NCBI RefSeq assembly: GCF_000759675.1
Contig: NZ_BAWM01000114.1
Span: forward strand, 28,907-92,906
DNA: 64,000 bases
Source: Neobacillus niacini
GTDB lineage: Bacteria; Bacillota; Bacilli; Bacillales; Cytobacillaceae
Direction of reading: 5' to 3'
The notes under the pieces are model-generated. The model did not search any database and was not told where the DNA came from. It saw only the letters and a list, made by a program, of their open reading frames with translations. The number at the start of each line of letters is the position of its first letter. Within the stretch, counting starts at the first letter, position 1. The translations under genes and the position numbers were made by a program. Positions 17,971 to 27,397 of this stretch are shown piece by piece.

Positions 17971-19059
17971 TTAGTTTGATCTCTCTTCTAACCAATCACC
18001 AATCGTTGGATAAGTTAATTTTGAAGCTTTACTTCCAAAAGCAATAGACGTATGCCCAACTGGTAAGTTTATATATTTTTTGTCTTTACTGGATATGCGA
18101 TTCATTAATGCTTCTACTTGATGCGGTGGAGCAATGTTGTCAATTTCACCCGATAAGTTGAGGACATTAGCAGTGATTTCCTCCAGTTTAACCTGACGGC
18201 CACGAATAACGAGTTCCCCTTTAATCAGCTTGTTTTTTTGATAAAATTCACGAATCCACTGACGATAGGATTCACCCGGAAATGGAATGCCGTCGTTTAA
18301 CCATTTTTGCAGGAGTTTAAAGCTCGTTACAAAACTTTCATTCTCAGCACGATCAAAAAGACTTACATAAGGGCCATAAATGTTTGCCATCGGTTTTAGT
18401 AGTTTGTTTCCACAGTCAATCATTTCAGGTGGAATATTACCGTATGTTTGCACCAATTTATCAATATCAAAATGTTGCTCATCCAGCATAGCACCATAAA
18501 GGCCTGAATCTTCAAAATCAAACGGAGTTGTCATAAAGACAAGGTTACGAATTGGCAATTCAGGGTGCAGAGCAGCAAATATTGAAGTAATTGTACCGCC
18601 CATGCAATATCCAAGAATGGACACTGCATCCGCATCCGATTTTCGCAAGACTTTACGTACTGCTCGTGGGATGTAGTCCATAATATAATCGTCTAATTTC
18701 ATATTTTTATCTTCAATGCCTGGTGTACCCCATTCAAGAAGGTAGACGTCAAAACCTCGACTTACCAGATATTCAACTAGACTCCCACCCTTTGTTAAAT
18801 CCATGATATAGGGCTTATTAATCAGTGCATAAATCAATAGTAGCGGAGTTTTATATTTTTTCGGTTGTTCTGAAATGTAGCGATAGAGCTTGGTTTTATT
18901 CCGAGTCCAAATGACTTCTTTTGGGGTTGGGCCGACCTCTGGTTCAGCATCCTTCAATAACACTTGAGTTACGCTTTTTAAACGCCTATACATCTGTTGA
19001 TACTCCTCAGGTATCATTTCGATACAATTTTCGTATTCTTTTGTCATAAGATTGTTCAT
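17971..19059 (-). CDS. phaC: class IV polyhydroxyalkanoate synthase catalytic subunit PhaC
   Basis: A 362-residue PHA synthase that polymerises (R)-3-hydroxyacyl-CoA onto a growing polyester at the granule surface. The start at 19059 has GGTGGAG upstream; the longer frame to 19116 lacks a site, and the shorter length equals that of the known Bacillus enzyme. The alpha/beta-hydrolase core has the lipase-like box GYCMGG with catalytic Cys152, the Asp in LSGEIDNIAPP and the His in LPVGHTSIAFG. It needs PhaR, encoded immediately upstream 71 bp away, which makes it class IV. No acetoacetyl-CoA reductase (phaB) adjoins it. Confidence 0.95.
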   Translation of the reverse strand: MNNLMTKEYENCIEMIPEEYQQMYRRLKSVTQVLLKDAEPEVGPTPKEVIWTRNKTKLYRYISEQPKKYKTPLLLIYALINKPYIMDLTKGGSLVEYLVSRGFDVYLLEWGTPGIEDKNMKLDDYIMDYIPRAVRKVLRKSDADAVSILGYCMGGTITSIFAALHPELPIRNLVFMTTPFDFEDSGLYGAMLDEQHFDIDKLVQTYGNIPPEMIDCGNKLLKPMANIYGPYVSLFDRAENESFVTSFKLLQKWLNDGIPFPGESYRQWIREFYQKNKLIKGELVIRGRQVKLEEITANVLNLSGEIDNIAPPHQVEALMNRISSKDKKYINLPVGHTSIAFGSKASKLTYPTIGDWLEERSN

Positions 19060-19130
19060 TACTCTCCACCCCTTATCATGTTTAATTGATAAAATAAAGC
19101 CTTTTTCAATTCGCATTTTTTACTGTATTG

Positions 19131-19550
19131 TTACACAGATCCTTTTGCATTCGTAACTTTCGGCGAATTTAATAAAGTTAAGATTTGATTCAGTTTTGTA
19201 TCAAGACTCTTCATATCCTTTTTCAAATTTGTTATTTCACGTTGCAGTTCTACTGGCTCTTTTTGATTATCCTTGGATTCTTGTATAACTTCTTCTAAAT
19301 CATCCACTTTCGCATCAATATTGACAATCTGAGAGGAAATATGTCCAAGGTCATTTCTGGATGGCAGATTAACAAATTCATAATAACGTTCTGTGGTTTC
19401 ATTCAACATTTTTTTGATTTGAACATTCATCTCTACCATCTGCCCGACCGCTTGTGCAGGAAATTGCTTCGTAATTTGATCATCAAAAAGGTTACTGTAC
19501 TGGGAATAGTAATCTTTCCACATTTCATAAAAATTAAAGTTTGGTGCCAT
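19131..19550 (-). CDS. phaR: class IV PHA synthase subunit PhaR
   Basis: A 139-residue partner of PhaC required for activity of class IV synthases. It starts at the ATG at 19550, with AGGAGGAGG just upstream; the longer frame is not supported. The N-terminus NFNFYEMWKDYYSQYSNLFD is typical of PhaR. The C-terminal half (about residues 75-130) is a predicted coiled coil with regular Leu/Ile heptads. It is the first gene of the phaR-phaC unit. Its name is shared with an unrelated PHA repressor; this is the synthase subunit. Confidence 0.92.
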   Translation of the reverse strand: MAPNFNFYEMWKDYYSQYSNLFDDQITKQFPAQAVGQMVEMNVQIKKMLNETTERYYEFVNLPSRNDLGHISSQIVNIDAKVDDLEEVIQESKDNQKEPVELQREITNLKKDMKSLDTKLNQILTLLNSPKVTNAKGSV

Positions 19551-19686
19551 CTTTCCTCCTCCTATTATCTGAATAATCAATTTATTGGTTGTTTTATATT
19601 TTGCAGACATCCCCTTTTATGATGGATTGGGGTGACTGATAAATATCTCTGTTTGAGAGAGTTTACAGTACTATTTTTCATTTATC

Positions 19687-21237
19687 TCACAACGGAATAT
19701 TTCCATGCTTTTTTTTCGGTCTAAATTCTTTTTTTGTTCTAAGCATCTCTAAAGACTGTTTCAGAACTTTTCTTGTATCTCTTGGGTCGATCACGTCATC
19801 CACCATTCCATGAGAAGCCGCAACATAAGGATTCGCAAACATATTTCGATATTCTTCAATTTTTTCCGAACGCGTTGCAGCCGGATCACTGCTTTGGTTA
19901 ATTTCTTTTGCAAAGATAATATTTGCTGCTCCTTCCGGCCCCATTACGGCAATTTCCGCATTAGGCCAAGCAAATACAATGTCCGCACCAATTGCTTTTG
20001 AATTCATAGCGACATAGGCCCCGCCAAATGCTTTTCTTAATATGACGGTTATTTTAGGAACTGTTGCTTCTGAATAGGCATAAAGAATTTTTGCACCATG
20101 CCGAATGATACCTCCGTGCTCTTGATTGACTCCAGGGAAAAAACCTGTAACGTCTTCAAAAGTTATGATTGGGATGTTAAAAGAGTCACAGAATCGAATG
20201 AATCTGGAAGTCTTGTCCGAAGAATTAATATCTAGACCGCCAGCCATTACTTTAGGCTGATTGGCAACAACTCCTACACTATTCCCATCAATTCTTCCAA
20301 AACCAACCACGATATTTCTCGCATAGTCCTTTTGAACTTCCATAAAATATCCTTGATCTAATACTTGTTCTAATAACTTGCGAATATCATATACCTTCGT
20401 TGCATTGAGAGGTACTAGGTCCAGCAAATCTTCCCGCCAATCATCCTCTTTCATGCATTCCAAAGACTGAGGATTTTCCGTATTGTTTTGAGGCAGAAAG
20501 GAAATTAATTTTCTTACTTCTTCTAAGACCTCTTGTTCGGAATCACCAGTAAAATGCGCACATCCACTAATGGAAGAATGAACCTTTGCACCGCCAAGAT
20601 TCTCCGCTGAAATTTTCTCCCCTGTAACCGTTTCAATGACCTTTGGACCTGTAATAAACATTTGACTGGTATTTTCCACCATAAACACAAAATCCGTAAT
20701 GGCTGGAGAATAAACTGCCCCACCCGCACAAGGGCCCATGATCACTGATATTTGCGGGATTACACCAGAGTAGATGGCATTTCGATAAAAAATTTGACCG
20801 TATCCGTCTAAAGAAACAACGCCTTCCTGTATCCTTGCACCGCCTGAATCATTTAAACCAATAATGGGTGCCCCATTTTTTGCAGCCAAATCCATAATTT
20901 TGCAAATTTTAGACGCATGCATCTCTCCTAGTGCTCCGCCAAAGACGGTAAAATCCTGGGCAAATACGTAGACTAGACGGTCATGAATTTTACCATAACC
21001 CGTCACTACACCTTCGCCTGGACTTTCCAATTTATCCATGCCGAAGTTGGTTGCACGGTGTTTGATAAAAGAATTTAATTCCACAAAGGAATCATCGTCT
21101 AACAATAGATCAATTCGTTCCCTTGCAGTAAGTTTCCCTCGATTATGCTGGGTATTAATTCGCTCGTCACCGCCGCCAAGCACGATCTTACTTTTCCGAT
21201 CCCATAGATCATAAATCTTCTCATAAACTGTGCTCAT
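19687..21237 (-). CDS. acyl-CoA carboxylase, carboxyltransferase (beta) subunit
   Basis: A 516-residue biotin-dependent carboxyltransferase with both crotonase-fold halves, the size of PccB/MmdA-type subunits. Landmarks are LNDSGGARIQEG, GPCAGGAVYSPA, FPGVNQEHGGIIRHGAK and RKAFGGAYVAMNSK. It transfers CO2 from carboxybiotin to an acyl-CoA. In Streptomyces PccB an Asp after GGAY favours propionyl-CoA, while ACC-type subunits have Ile or Cys there. This protein has Val, so a simple propionyl-CoA carboxylase call is doubtful and another acyl-CoA is possible (inference). It is the last gene of the minus-strand run SDR to carboxylase, 32 bp after the biotin carrier gene. Confidence 0.9.
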   Translation of the reverse strand: MSTVYEKIYDLWDRKSKIVLGGGDERINTQHNRGKLTARERIDLLLDDDSFVELNSFIKHRATNFGMDKLESPGEGVVTGYGKIHDRLVYVFAQDFTVFGGALGEMHASKICKIMDLAAKNGAPIIGLNDSGGARIQEGVVSLDGYGQIFYRNAIYSGVIPQISVIMGPCAGGAVYSPAITDFVFMVENTSQMFITGPKVIETVTGEKISAENLGGAKVHSSISGCAHFTGDSEQEVLEEVRKLISFLPQNNTENPQSLECMKEDDWREDLLDLVPLNATKVYDIRKLLEQVLDQGYFMEVQKDYARNIVVGFGRIDGNSVGVVANQPKVMAGGLDINSSDKTSRFIRFCDSFNIPIITFEDVTGFFPGVNQEHGGIIRHGAKILYAYSEATVPKITVILRKAFGGAYVAMNSKAIGADIVFAWPNAEIAVMGPEGAANIIFAKEINQSSDPAATRSEKIEEYRNMFANPYVAASHGMVDDVIDPRDTRKVLKQSLEMLRTKKEFRPKKKHGNIPL

Positions 21238-21269
21238 TGGAAATTTCCACTTCCTCTGTTCGAATTATG

Positions 21270-21812
21270 TTATGATGTCTGCTTCACTAAGAAAAGAGGT
21301 TGGCCGTATTCTACGAGTTGACCATTCTCGACGAGTACTTCAACGATCTCTCCATCCATTTCTGCTTCAATTTCATTAAACAATTTCATGGCTTCAACGA
21401 TACAGACAACTGTTGACTTTTCAACCTTATCCCCAATTTTTACATAGGGAGCCACATCGACTGCCGGTGCCATGTAAAACGTCCCAACCATAGGGGAAAC
21501 AATTTTTAATAAGTTTTTTGTTCCCAGATATTTTGGTGTTATTTCTTCTTTCTCAGTAATTTCCTTCGTCGCTGCCGCTTGAATAGCCCCTTCTGAAATT
21601 TCATTCACCTTGGTTGCTGCTACAAGAGCAGGTGCATCCAAAACAGCAGGAATAGCCAGATTAATAGATTTATTTTCTTGTATAACTGAAGAATCTATCA
21701 TTGAACTTCTTCTAACGAAAATTCGAGTATCTCCCTTTTCAAGTTCTAAGCAATCTACTGTCGATCCATCAATTAGTTTAATGATTTCTCTAATTTCCTG
21801 AATTTTAAACAA
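21270..21812 (-). CDS. biotin carboxyl carrier protein of an acyl-CoA carboxylase
   Basis: A 180-residue AccB-like carrier. The N-terminal third resembles AccB (EIREIIKLIDGSTVDCLELE). A variable Ala-rich linker covers about residues 55-95. The C-terminal biotinyl domain (about 100-178) has the modified lysine in VEAMKLFNEIEAEM, preceded by SPMVGTFYMAPA. The lysine is biotinylated by BirA and shuttles carboxyl groups between the neighbouring biotin carboxylase and carboxyltransferase. It sits between them, making a complete dedicated carboxylase in addition to the housekeeping ACC expected elsewhere (inference). Confidence 0.92.
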   Translation of the reverse strand: MFKIQEIREIIKLIDGSTVDCLELEKGDTRIFVRRSSMIDSSVIQENKSINLAIPAVLDAPALVAATKVNEISEGAIQAAATKEITEKEEITPKYLGTKNLLKIVSPMVGTFYMAPAVDVAPYVKIGDKVEKSTVVCIVEAMKLFNEIEAEMDGEIVEVLVENGQLVEYGQPLFLVKQTS

Positions 21813-21847
21813 TTCTATCTCTCCTTAATCATTGTTAACTTGATGAA

Positions 21848-23200
21848 TTACACTTCTAACGGTAATGGATTCGTTTCAATAAATTTTGTGTTAAACTGTC
21901 CTTTTACAAAACTCTCATGTTCAAAAAGTTTTTGATGGAATGGTATAGTAGTTTTGATTCCACTAATAACAAATTCATCCAGCGCCCTCTTCATGCGCAT
22001 GATCGCCTCTTCACGATTTTTCCCCCAAACAATCACTTTTGCTGCCATCGAATCATAATAAGGAGAAATTTCGCATCCAGGATAGAGAGCGCTATCAACT
22101 CGTACACCATACCCCCCAGGAGGAAGATACATTTCAACTCTCCCTGGAGAAGGCATAAAATTCTTTGCCGGGTTTTCTGCATTGATACGGCATTCAATTG
22201 CCCAGCCATTGATTTTAATATCTTCCTGTCTATAAGTGAGAGGATAGCCTGCTGCCACCGAAATTTGCTCTTTGATTAAGTCAATGCCAGTAACCATTTC
22301 TGTAACAGGGTGTTCTACTTGAATTCGGGTATTCATTTCCATGAAATAGAAATGACCGTTTTTATCTAATAAAAACTCAACAGTCCCCGCTCCATGATAG
22401 TTAACAGCTTTTGCAGCTGCGATTGCTGCTGCACCAATCTGTTTACGAATATCTTCCTCAAGGGCTGGTGACGGTGCTTCTTCTACCAGTTTTTGATGGC
22501 GTCTTTGAATGGAACAGTCTCTTTCCCCTAAAAAAATGACATTACCAAGCATATCCCCAATAATTTGAATTTCCACATGGCGTGGTTCCTCAATGTATTT
22601 CTCTAAATACACACCGGCGTTTCCAAATGCCGTTTCTGCTTCTTTTTGAGCTTGACAGATGGCTTTGCGTAATTCCTCTTCATCCTCTGCTACTCTCATT
22701 CCCTTGCCACCGCCGCCAGCAGTTGCCTTAACAATGACGGGGAATCCAATTTCCTTCGCTATCGTAACAGCTTCTTCAAGATCTTCAATTAGACCATCTG
22801 TTCCAGGAACGGTAGGGACTCCTACACTTTTCATCGTATCTCTCGCGACCGCTTTATCCCCCATTTTATTAATGGCTTCTGCTTCTGGCCCAATAAATGA
22901 AATGTTATAATCAGAGCAAATTTCAGCAAATGTACCGTTTTCTGCCAGAAACCCATAACCAGGGTGGATTGCTTCCGCATTCGTAATTTGAGCAACGCTA
23001 ATTATATTCTCAATATTCAAATAGCTTTGCGAAGATGCCGAGGGTCCAATACAATATGCTTCGTCCGCCATTTGCACATGCAGGGCTTCTCGATCTGCTT
23101 CAGAATAAACGGCAACCGTGGAAATCCCCATTTCCTTGCACGCCCTAATTACACGAACAGCAATTTCTCCTCGATTAGCCATAAGAACCTTTTTAAACAT
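21848..23200 (-). CDS. biotin carboxylase subunit of acyl-CoA carboxylase
   Basis: A 450-residue ATP-grasp biotin carboxylase from the ATG at 23200 (AAAGGA upstream); an in-frame TTG six codons earlier is less likely. It has the N-terminal FKKVLMANRGEIAVRVIRA, the ATP-binding glycine loop TAGGGGKGMR, and the catalytic MEMNTRIQVEHPVTEM segment. It carboxylates the biotin of the adjacent carrier protein using ATP and bicarbonate. It follows etfA by 30 bp on the same strand. AccC-like sequence alone does not show which acyl-CoA the complex uses. Confidence 0.93.
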   Translation of the reverse strand: MFKKVLMANRGEIAVRVIRACKEMGISTVAVYSEADREALHVQMADEAYCIGPSASSQSYLNIENIISVAQITNAEAIHPGYGFLAENGTFAEICSDYNISFIGPEAEAINKMGDKAVARDTMKSVGVPTVPGTDGLIEDLEEAVTIAKEIGFPVIVKATAGGGGKGMRVAEDEEELRKAICQAQKEAETAFGNAGVYLEKYIEEPRHVEIQIIGDMLGNVIFLGERDCSIQRRHQKLVEEAPSPALEEDIRKQIGAAAIAAAKAVNYHGAGTVEFLLDKNGHFYFMEMNTRIQVEHPVTEMVTGIDLIKEQISVAAGYPLTYRQEDIKINGWAIECRINAENPAKNFMPSPGRVEMYLPPGGYGVRVDSALYPGCEISPYYDSMAAKVIVWGKNREEAIMRMKRALDEFVISGIKTTIPFHQKLFEHESFVKGQFNTKFIETNPLPLEV

Positions 23201-23230
23201 GTGCAATTTCCTTTCCAATGGTAATTTTAT

Positions 23231-24199
23231 TTAAGAGTTCACTAGTACTTTTTTTAATTCTTCCGCCAGTAGAGGAACCACCTCAAACAAATCACCCACA
23301 ATACCGTAGTCCGCTATTTGAAAGATTGGAGCTTCCGGATCTTTGTTAATCGCCACGATAACTTTTGAGTTAGACATCCCGGCTAAATGCTGAATGGCAC
23401 CTGAAATCCCACAGGCAATGTATAAATCTGGGGTGACAATCTTTCCCGTCTGTCCGATTTGCAGTGAATAATCACAGAATTCAGCATCACATGCACCACG
23501 GGAAGCACCTACCGCTCCACCTAGGACCTCAGCCAATTCCTGAAGCGGCTTAAAACCATCAGATGATTTAACCCCGCGCCCGCCAGAGATGACAACTTTC
23601 GCTTCCGATAGGTCAACACCGCCTGCTGTCTTACGTATTACTTCCTTAACAATTGTCCGTAAGTCTTTGATCTCAGCATAAAAATGCACAATCTCAATTG
23701 TTCCGCTGATTTCTTCCACCGGGATGTTATTTGGACGTACAGTTGCGAATGGGATGCCAGATACTACTTTCTTTTTCTCAAACGCTTTTCCGGAAAAAAC
23801 AGGACGTGTAAAGATAACGTCATCTTCTTCCACCTGAACATCAATGACGTCAGATATAAGTCCCAGCCCCAACCGCGCTGCAATGCGCGGTGCAAGATCT
23901 TTCCCGATTGATGTATGTGGCATTAAAATAGCTTCTGGTACGACTTCATCAATAACCTGTCTCAAGCTTTGAGAATATGCATCCGTTGTATACACATCGA
24001 GTTCTTGATTACCCACAATATATACTTTATTTGCCCCATGTTTCCCTAAAACATTTGCATAATGAACTGCGTCACTGCCGAAAGCCACAGCTATTATTTC
24101 TCCGCCATCAGCAATGCGCTGCGCGGCTGTCAACGACTCCAGTGAAACACCTCTTAGGTTCCCAGCTTTAGCTTCCGTCACCACTAGTACTTTTCTCAT
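23231..24199 (-). CDS. etfA: electron transfer flavoprotein alpha subunit
   Basis: A 322-residue EtfA. The C-terminal FAD-binding domain is clear: GGRGVKSSDGF, GASRGACDAEF, QIGQTGKIVTPDLYIACGIS and INKDPEAPIFQIADYG. With EtfB it accepts electrons from the acyl-CoA dehydrogenase encoded upstream in the same operon and passes them to the quinone pool through an ETF oxidoreductase not present here. It is 20 bp from etfB. An ETF pair dedicated to a catabolic operon usually marks an acyl-CoA oxidation pathway with high flux. Confidence 0.95.
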   Translation of the reverse strand: MRKVLVVTEAKAGNLRGVSLESLTAAQRIADGGEIIAVAFGSDAVHYANVLGKHGANKVYIVGNQELDVYTTDAYSQSLRQVIDEVVPEAILMPHTSIGKDLAPRIAARLGLGLISDVIDVQVEEDDVIFTRPVFSGKAFEKKKVVSGIPFATVRPNNIPVEEISGTIEIVHFYAEIKDLRTIVKEVIRKTAGGVDLSEAKVVISGGRGVKSSDGFKPLQELAEVLGGAVGASRGACDAEFCDYSLQIGQTGKIVTPDLYIACGISGAIQHLAGMSNSKVIVAINKDPEAPIFQIADYGIVGDLFEVVPLLAEELKKVLVNS

Positions 24200-24219
24200 G
24201 TTAGTTCTCCTCCTGTGTG

Positions 24220-24984
24220 TTAGATTGCCTTCGCTTCACTGCGAAGAAGTATAGCCAGTTCAGAAACTTGAGCTTCGATGTCCCCCTCCAGGATACGTCC
24301 TGCCCCTTTTTTCGGTGCAAAAAATGTCTCGGTAGTTATTGTCTTTACTTCTAGAACGTCTTCGATATGTAAATCATCAATCTCAATCCGCTCAATTGGC
24401 TTTTTCTTCGCCTTCGTAATGCCAGGCAAGGAAGGATATCGTGGCTCATTTAATCCCTGTTGCGCTGTGACCAATACTGGAAGAGTTACCATGACAACCT
24501 CTTTATCTCCTTCAACGTCACGCTCGATCACCGCTTCGTTTCCAACAATCGCAAGCTTCGTGATTGTCGTCACTTGTGGTATATTGAGTTCCTCTGCAAG
24601 GCGTGGACCAATTTGTCCACTGCCATAATCAACTGCCACATTACCGGCTAATATGATGTCAAATTCCCGATTTTTAATAATAGATTCAAGAATTTTAACT
24701 GTACTGTATTCATCGAGATTTAAATCTTCGCTGTTAACGATAATCGCATTATCCGCACCCATCGCAAGCGCCGTTCGAAGCCCATTCTCTGCACGTTCCG
24801 TTCCTACTGTGATAACCGTTACTTCCCCACAGTGTAAAGCCCGCAATAGAAGACCTTCTTCAATCGCATATTCATCGTAAGGATTGATGATGAAGTTTAC
24901 CCCTTCTTCACTAACTGTGCCGTATTGGAACGCAATTTTTTCCTCCGGATCGAACGTTTGTTTCATCAATACTAAAATGTTCAT
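24220..24984 (-). CDS. etfB: electron transfer flavoprotein beta subunit
   Basis: A 254-residue EtfB with INPYDEYAIEEGLLLR, the AMP-binding core GNVAVDYGSGQIGPRLAE and the C-terminal KPIERIEIDDL region. It is the partner of EtfA. A 190 bp AT-rich stretch without an obvious terminator separates it from the MaoC gene upstream, so it may belong to the same transcript or have an internal promoter. Confidence 0.95.
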   Translation of the reverse strand: MNILVLMKQTFDPEEKIAFQYGTVSEEGVNFIINPYDEYAIEEGLLLRALHCGEVTVITVGTERAENGLRTALAMGADNAIIVNSEDLNLDEYSTVKILESIIKNREFDIILAGNVAVDYGSGQIGPRLAEELNIPQVTTITKLAIVGNEAVIERDVEGDKEVVMVTLPVLVTAQQGLNEPRYPSLPGITKAKKKPIERIEIDDLHIEDVLEVKTITTETFFAPKKGAGRILEGDIEAQVSELAILLRSEAKAI

Positions 24985-25174
24985 TTTTTTCGTATCCCCT
25001 TCTGATGTAATATTTTTAAGGCAATCTGGGTTAAACGATTTGTGGGTTCCAAACGCAAATTCGATTTGTAAACCTACTCTATTTGTTTTTCTGTATTTTT
25101 ATAAGTAAAGACCCAAAAAGGATTTTCGTTCTTAAATAAAAAACGTTGTAAGTTTGTAGAATACGATTGCTCTA

Positions 25175-25582
25175 CTAAATCCTTGATTGCAATTTCACTT
25201 CGAAAATCCCTGAAACTTTTACATCTCCTTCACAGTTTTTCGCCAGTAGTTCAGACACCACGAGGTTGTCAGCCTTTTTCTCTATCACTCTGCCAATAAT
25301 TTCAATAGATTCTCCGGGATACGTCATTTTACTAAAACGTACTTGTATTCTCTTAATGTTTTTTCGTGATATCCATGAAGTAACTCCTTGTGATAACATC
25401 CCCATGATTAGCATTCCGTGAGCGATAATACCTGTGCCTGCTTGCTCCCCAACCTCTTCAACAGTATGCAGTGGATTAAAATCTCCGGTGGCCCCTGCAA
25501 ATCTTACGAGCTGAACTCGTGTAATCGGATCTTTTTTCAGAACTGGGAATGAATCTCCCACCTGCAAATCTTCAAAATACAT
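25175..25582 (-). CDS. MaoC-like hot-dog hydratase
   Basis: A 135-residue single hot-dog-fold protein with the hydratase catalytic pair in GATGDFNPLHTVEE (Asp and His five apart) and GIIAHGMLIMGML. Members hydrate or dehydrate enoyl-CoA or ACP thioesters with R-stereochemistry. It is paired with the next gene upstream, a catalytically incomplete hot dog, suggesting a heterodimer like mycobacterial HadAB (inference). R-specific hydration would yield (R)-3-hydroxyacyl-CoA, the form used by PHA synthase nearby. Confidence 0.87.
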   Translation of the reverse strand: MYFEDLQVGDSFPVLKKDPITRVQLVRFAGATGDFNPLHTVEEVGEQAGTGIIAHGMLIMGMLSQGVTSWISRKNIKRIQVRFSKMTYPGESIEIIGRVIEKKADNLVVSELLAKNCEGDVKVSGIFEVKLQSRI

Positions 25583-25613
25583 GATTTATTTCTCCCCTAT
25601 CATAAGCAACTAT

Positions 25614-26066
25614 TTAATGACGGTGAATTATAGTAATTTTAGCAATTGCCACTAATTCACCTTTTTGATTGGTAAATCTGGTTTCTTCCGTAACAATATC
25701 CATTCCGCCAGAAGAACCGATTTTTGTATCTGCGCGAATAATTTTACTGGTAACATGAAGCTCATCCCCGGCATAAATATCGCCAAGGTATTCATACTCT
25801 TGTTCACCGTGCAAAATTTTAACTGGGTTTAATTTCAATACTTCCATTTTTTCCTGAAAGCCATATCCGCCATGGTATTCAATGACTTGCAAAAAGGTAA
25901 GCGGAACGGGAATGCCATCATAACCTGCTTCCTTAGCTGCCTCTAAGCTGTAGTAAATCGGGTTATCATCACCAATGGCGATGGCTAATTCTTTTATTTT
26001 CCCTTTTTCTACTGCCATGCTGTAAGGTTCTAACTCAAGTCCAAGTAAATCTTTCACATTTGACAA
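25614..26066 (-). CDS. FAS1-like dehydratase-domain (N-terminal MaoC-like) protein
   Basis: A 150-residue hot-dog protein (VKDLLGLELEPYSMAVEKGK onward) of the type that forms the non-catalytic half of MaoC heterodimers. Where the active partner has a His, this protein has GDDNPIYY, with Tyr, so it is probably structural or substrate-binding. It is 31 bp upstream of the catalytic MaoC gene and 60 bp downstream of the acyl-CoA dehydrogenase gene, in the same operon. Confidence 0.82.
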   Translation of the reverse strand: MSNVKDLLGLELEPYSMAVEKGKIKELAIAIGDDNPIYYSLEAAKEAGYDGIPVPLTFLQVIEYHGGYGFQEKMEVLKLNPVKILHGEQEYEYLGDIYAGDELHVTSKIIRADTKIGSSGGMDIVTEETRFTNQKGELVAIAKITIIHRH

Positions 26067-26126
26067 GTTCTTCCACCTCTTTAAAATAATTCCCTCTTAC
26101 TTACGTTGCTTAAATTTTGATTTTCT

Positions 26127-27269
26127 CTATTCTTTCAACAGATTTCCAGCTATAACAAGACGCTGAATTTCTTGCGTCCCTTCATAGATTTGAGTGATTT
26201 TAGCATCTCTCATATACCGTTCAACCGGGTATTCCCTTGTGTAGCCATATCCGCCAAATACTTGAACGGCCTCAACCGCTACTTCCATTGCGGTGTCTCC
26301 GGCAAACAGTTTGGACATCGCCGATTGAACTCCGTAAGGAATTCCTTGATCCTCACGCCAGGCAGCCTGGTATGTCAATAAACGGGAAGCTTCAATTTTT
26401 GTCGCCATATCGGCTAGTTTGAATTGAATAGCTTGAAGCGAGCTAATCGGTTTGCCAAATTGGACGCGATCCTTCGCATATTCGACAGCTTTATCAAACG
26501 CTCCCTGAGCAATTCCCACCCCTTGGGCAGCTACTCCATTTCGACCGCCGTCGAGGGTCAACATAGCAATCTTAAACCCTTCACCTACTTGTCCCAAGAG
26601 ATTGTCCTTTGGCACGCAGCAGTCCTCAAAAATCACTTCCGTCGTTGCGGAAGAGCGAATGCCCATCTTCTTCTCCTTCTTACCTACAGAAAATCCTGGG
26701 AAGTCCTTTTCTATAATAAAAGCGGTAATCCCCTTATGCTTTAGTTCTGGATTGGTCTGGGCAAAGACAATATAGATATCCGCATAACCACCGTTGGTAA
26801 TAAAAATCTTCGAACCGTTCAAGATCCACTCATTGCCTTTGAGTACCGCAGATGTTTTCATTCCACTGGAATCAGATCCAGATCCAGGTTCTGTCAAGCA
26901 ATACGCACCCATGCTTTTTCCCTCAGCCATGGCCCGCAAATATTTTTGTTTTTGTTCCTCCGTTCCGAACTTGAAAACCGGCCATCCGGCTAACGATGTA
27001 TGGGCGGCAAGAGTGGTCCCTATGGAAGCATCCACCCGGGAAAGTTCTTCCACCGTGATCACATAACTTAAATAATCGGCACCGGCACCACCGTATTCCT
27101 CCGGCCAAGGGATTCCGCATAAGCCAAGTTCTGCCATCTTCCGCCAAATCTTGATATCAAAGTATTCTTCTTCATCTCGCTGTGCTGCAGTAGGCTCACA
27201 TTCGTTCAGTGCAAATTCGCGCACCATTTTTTGCATCATCTGATGTTCTTCTGATAATAAAAAGTTCAT
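26127..27269 (-). CDS. acyl-CoA dehydrogenase
   Basis: A 380-residue FAD enzyme that introduces the alpha-beta double bond into an acyl-CoA. Visible features are YCLTEPGSGSDSSGMKT and FITNGGYAD (FAD and substrate loops), the DRVQFGKPIS helix, the ETF-type C-terminus FGGYGYTREYPVERYMRD and the catalytic Glu in QIYEGTQEIQ. Motifs resemble the short/branched-chain group; the substrate cannot be fixed. Electrons go to the ETF encoded downstream. The gene lies 128 bp downstream of the SDR in the same orientation. Confidence 0.94.
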   Translation of the reverse strand: MNFLLSEEHQMMQKMVREFALNECEPTAAQRDEEEYFDIKIWRKMAELGLCGIPWPEEYGGAGADYLSYVITVEELSRVDASIGTTLAAHTSLAGWPVFKFGTEEQKQKYLRAMAEGKSMGAYCLTEPGSGSDSSGMKTSAVLKGNEWILNGSKIFITNGGYADIYIVFAQTNPELKHKGITAFIIEKDFPGFSVGKKEKKMGIRSSATTEVIFEDCCVPKDNLLGQVGEGFKIAMLTLDGGRNGVAAQGVGIAQGAFDKAVEYAKDRVQFGKPISSLQAIQFKLADMATKIEASRLLTYQAAWREDQGIPYGVQSAMSKLFAGDTAMEVAVEAVQVFGGYGYTREYPVERYMRDAKITQIYEGTQEIQRLVIAGNLLKE

Positions 27270-27397
27270 TGTTAGACCCCTCTTTTATTTATTTTATGCA
27301 TCCTATTCCGCCCTGAGTAAGTTGAGCGAGCGATTGCTCATTACGAAGATAGCTGTAAAAACTCCTACCCTATCAAGGATGAGAATTTAATCGCTAT

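Noticed and set aside
27270..27397. Possible FadR-type operator near the acyl-CoA dehydrogenase (TGAGC...GCTCA)
   Set aside because: Does not fit the Bacillus FadR consensus and no other copy was found near the fatty-acid-type genes.
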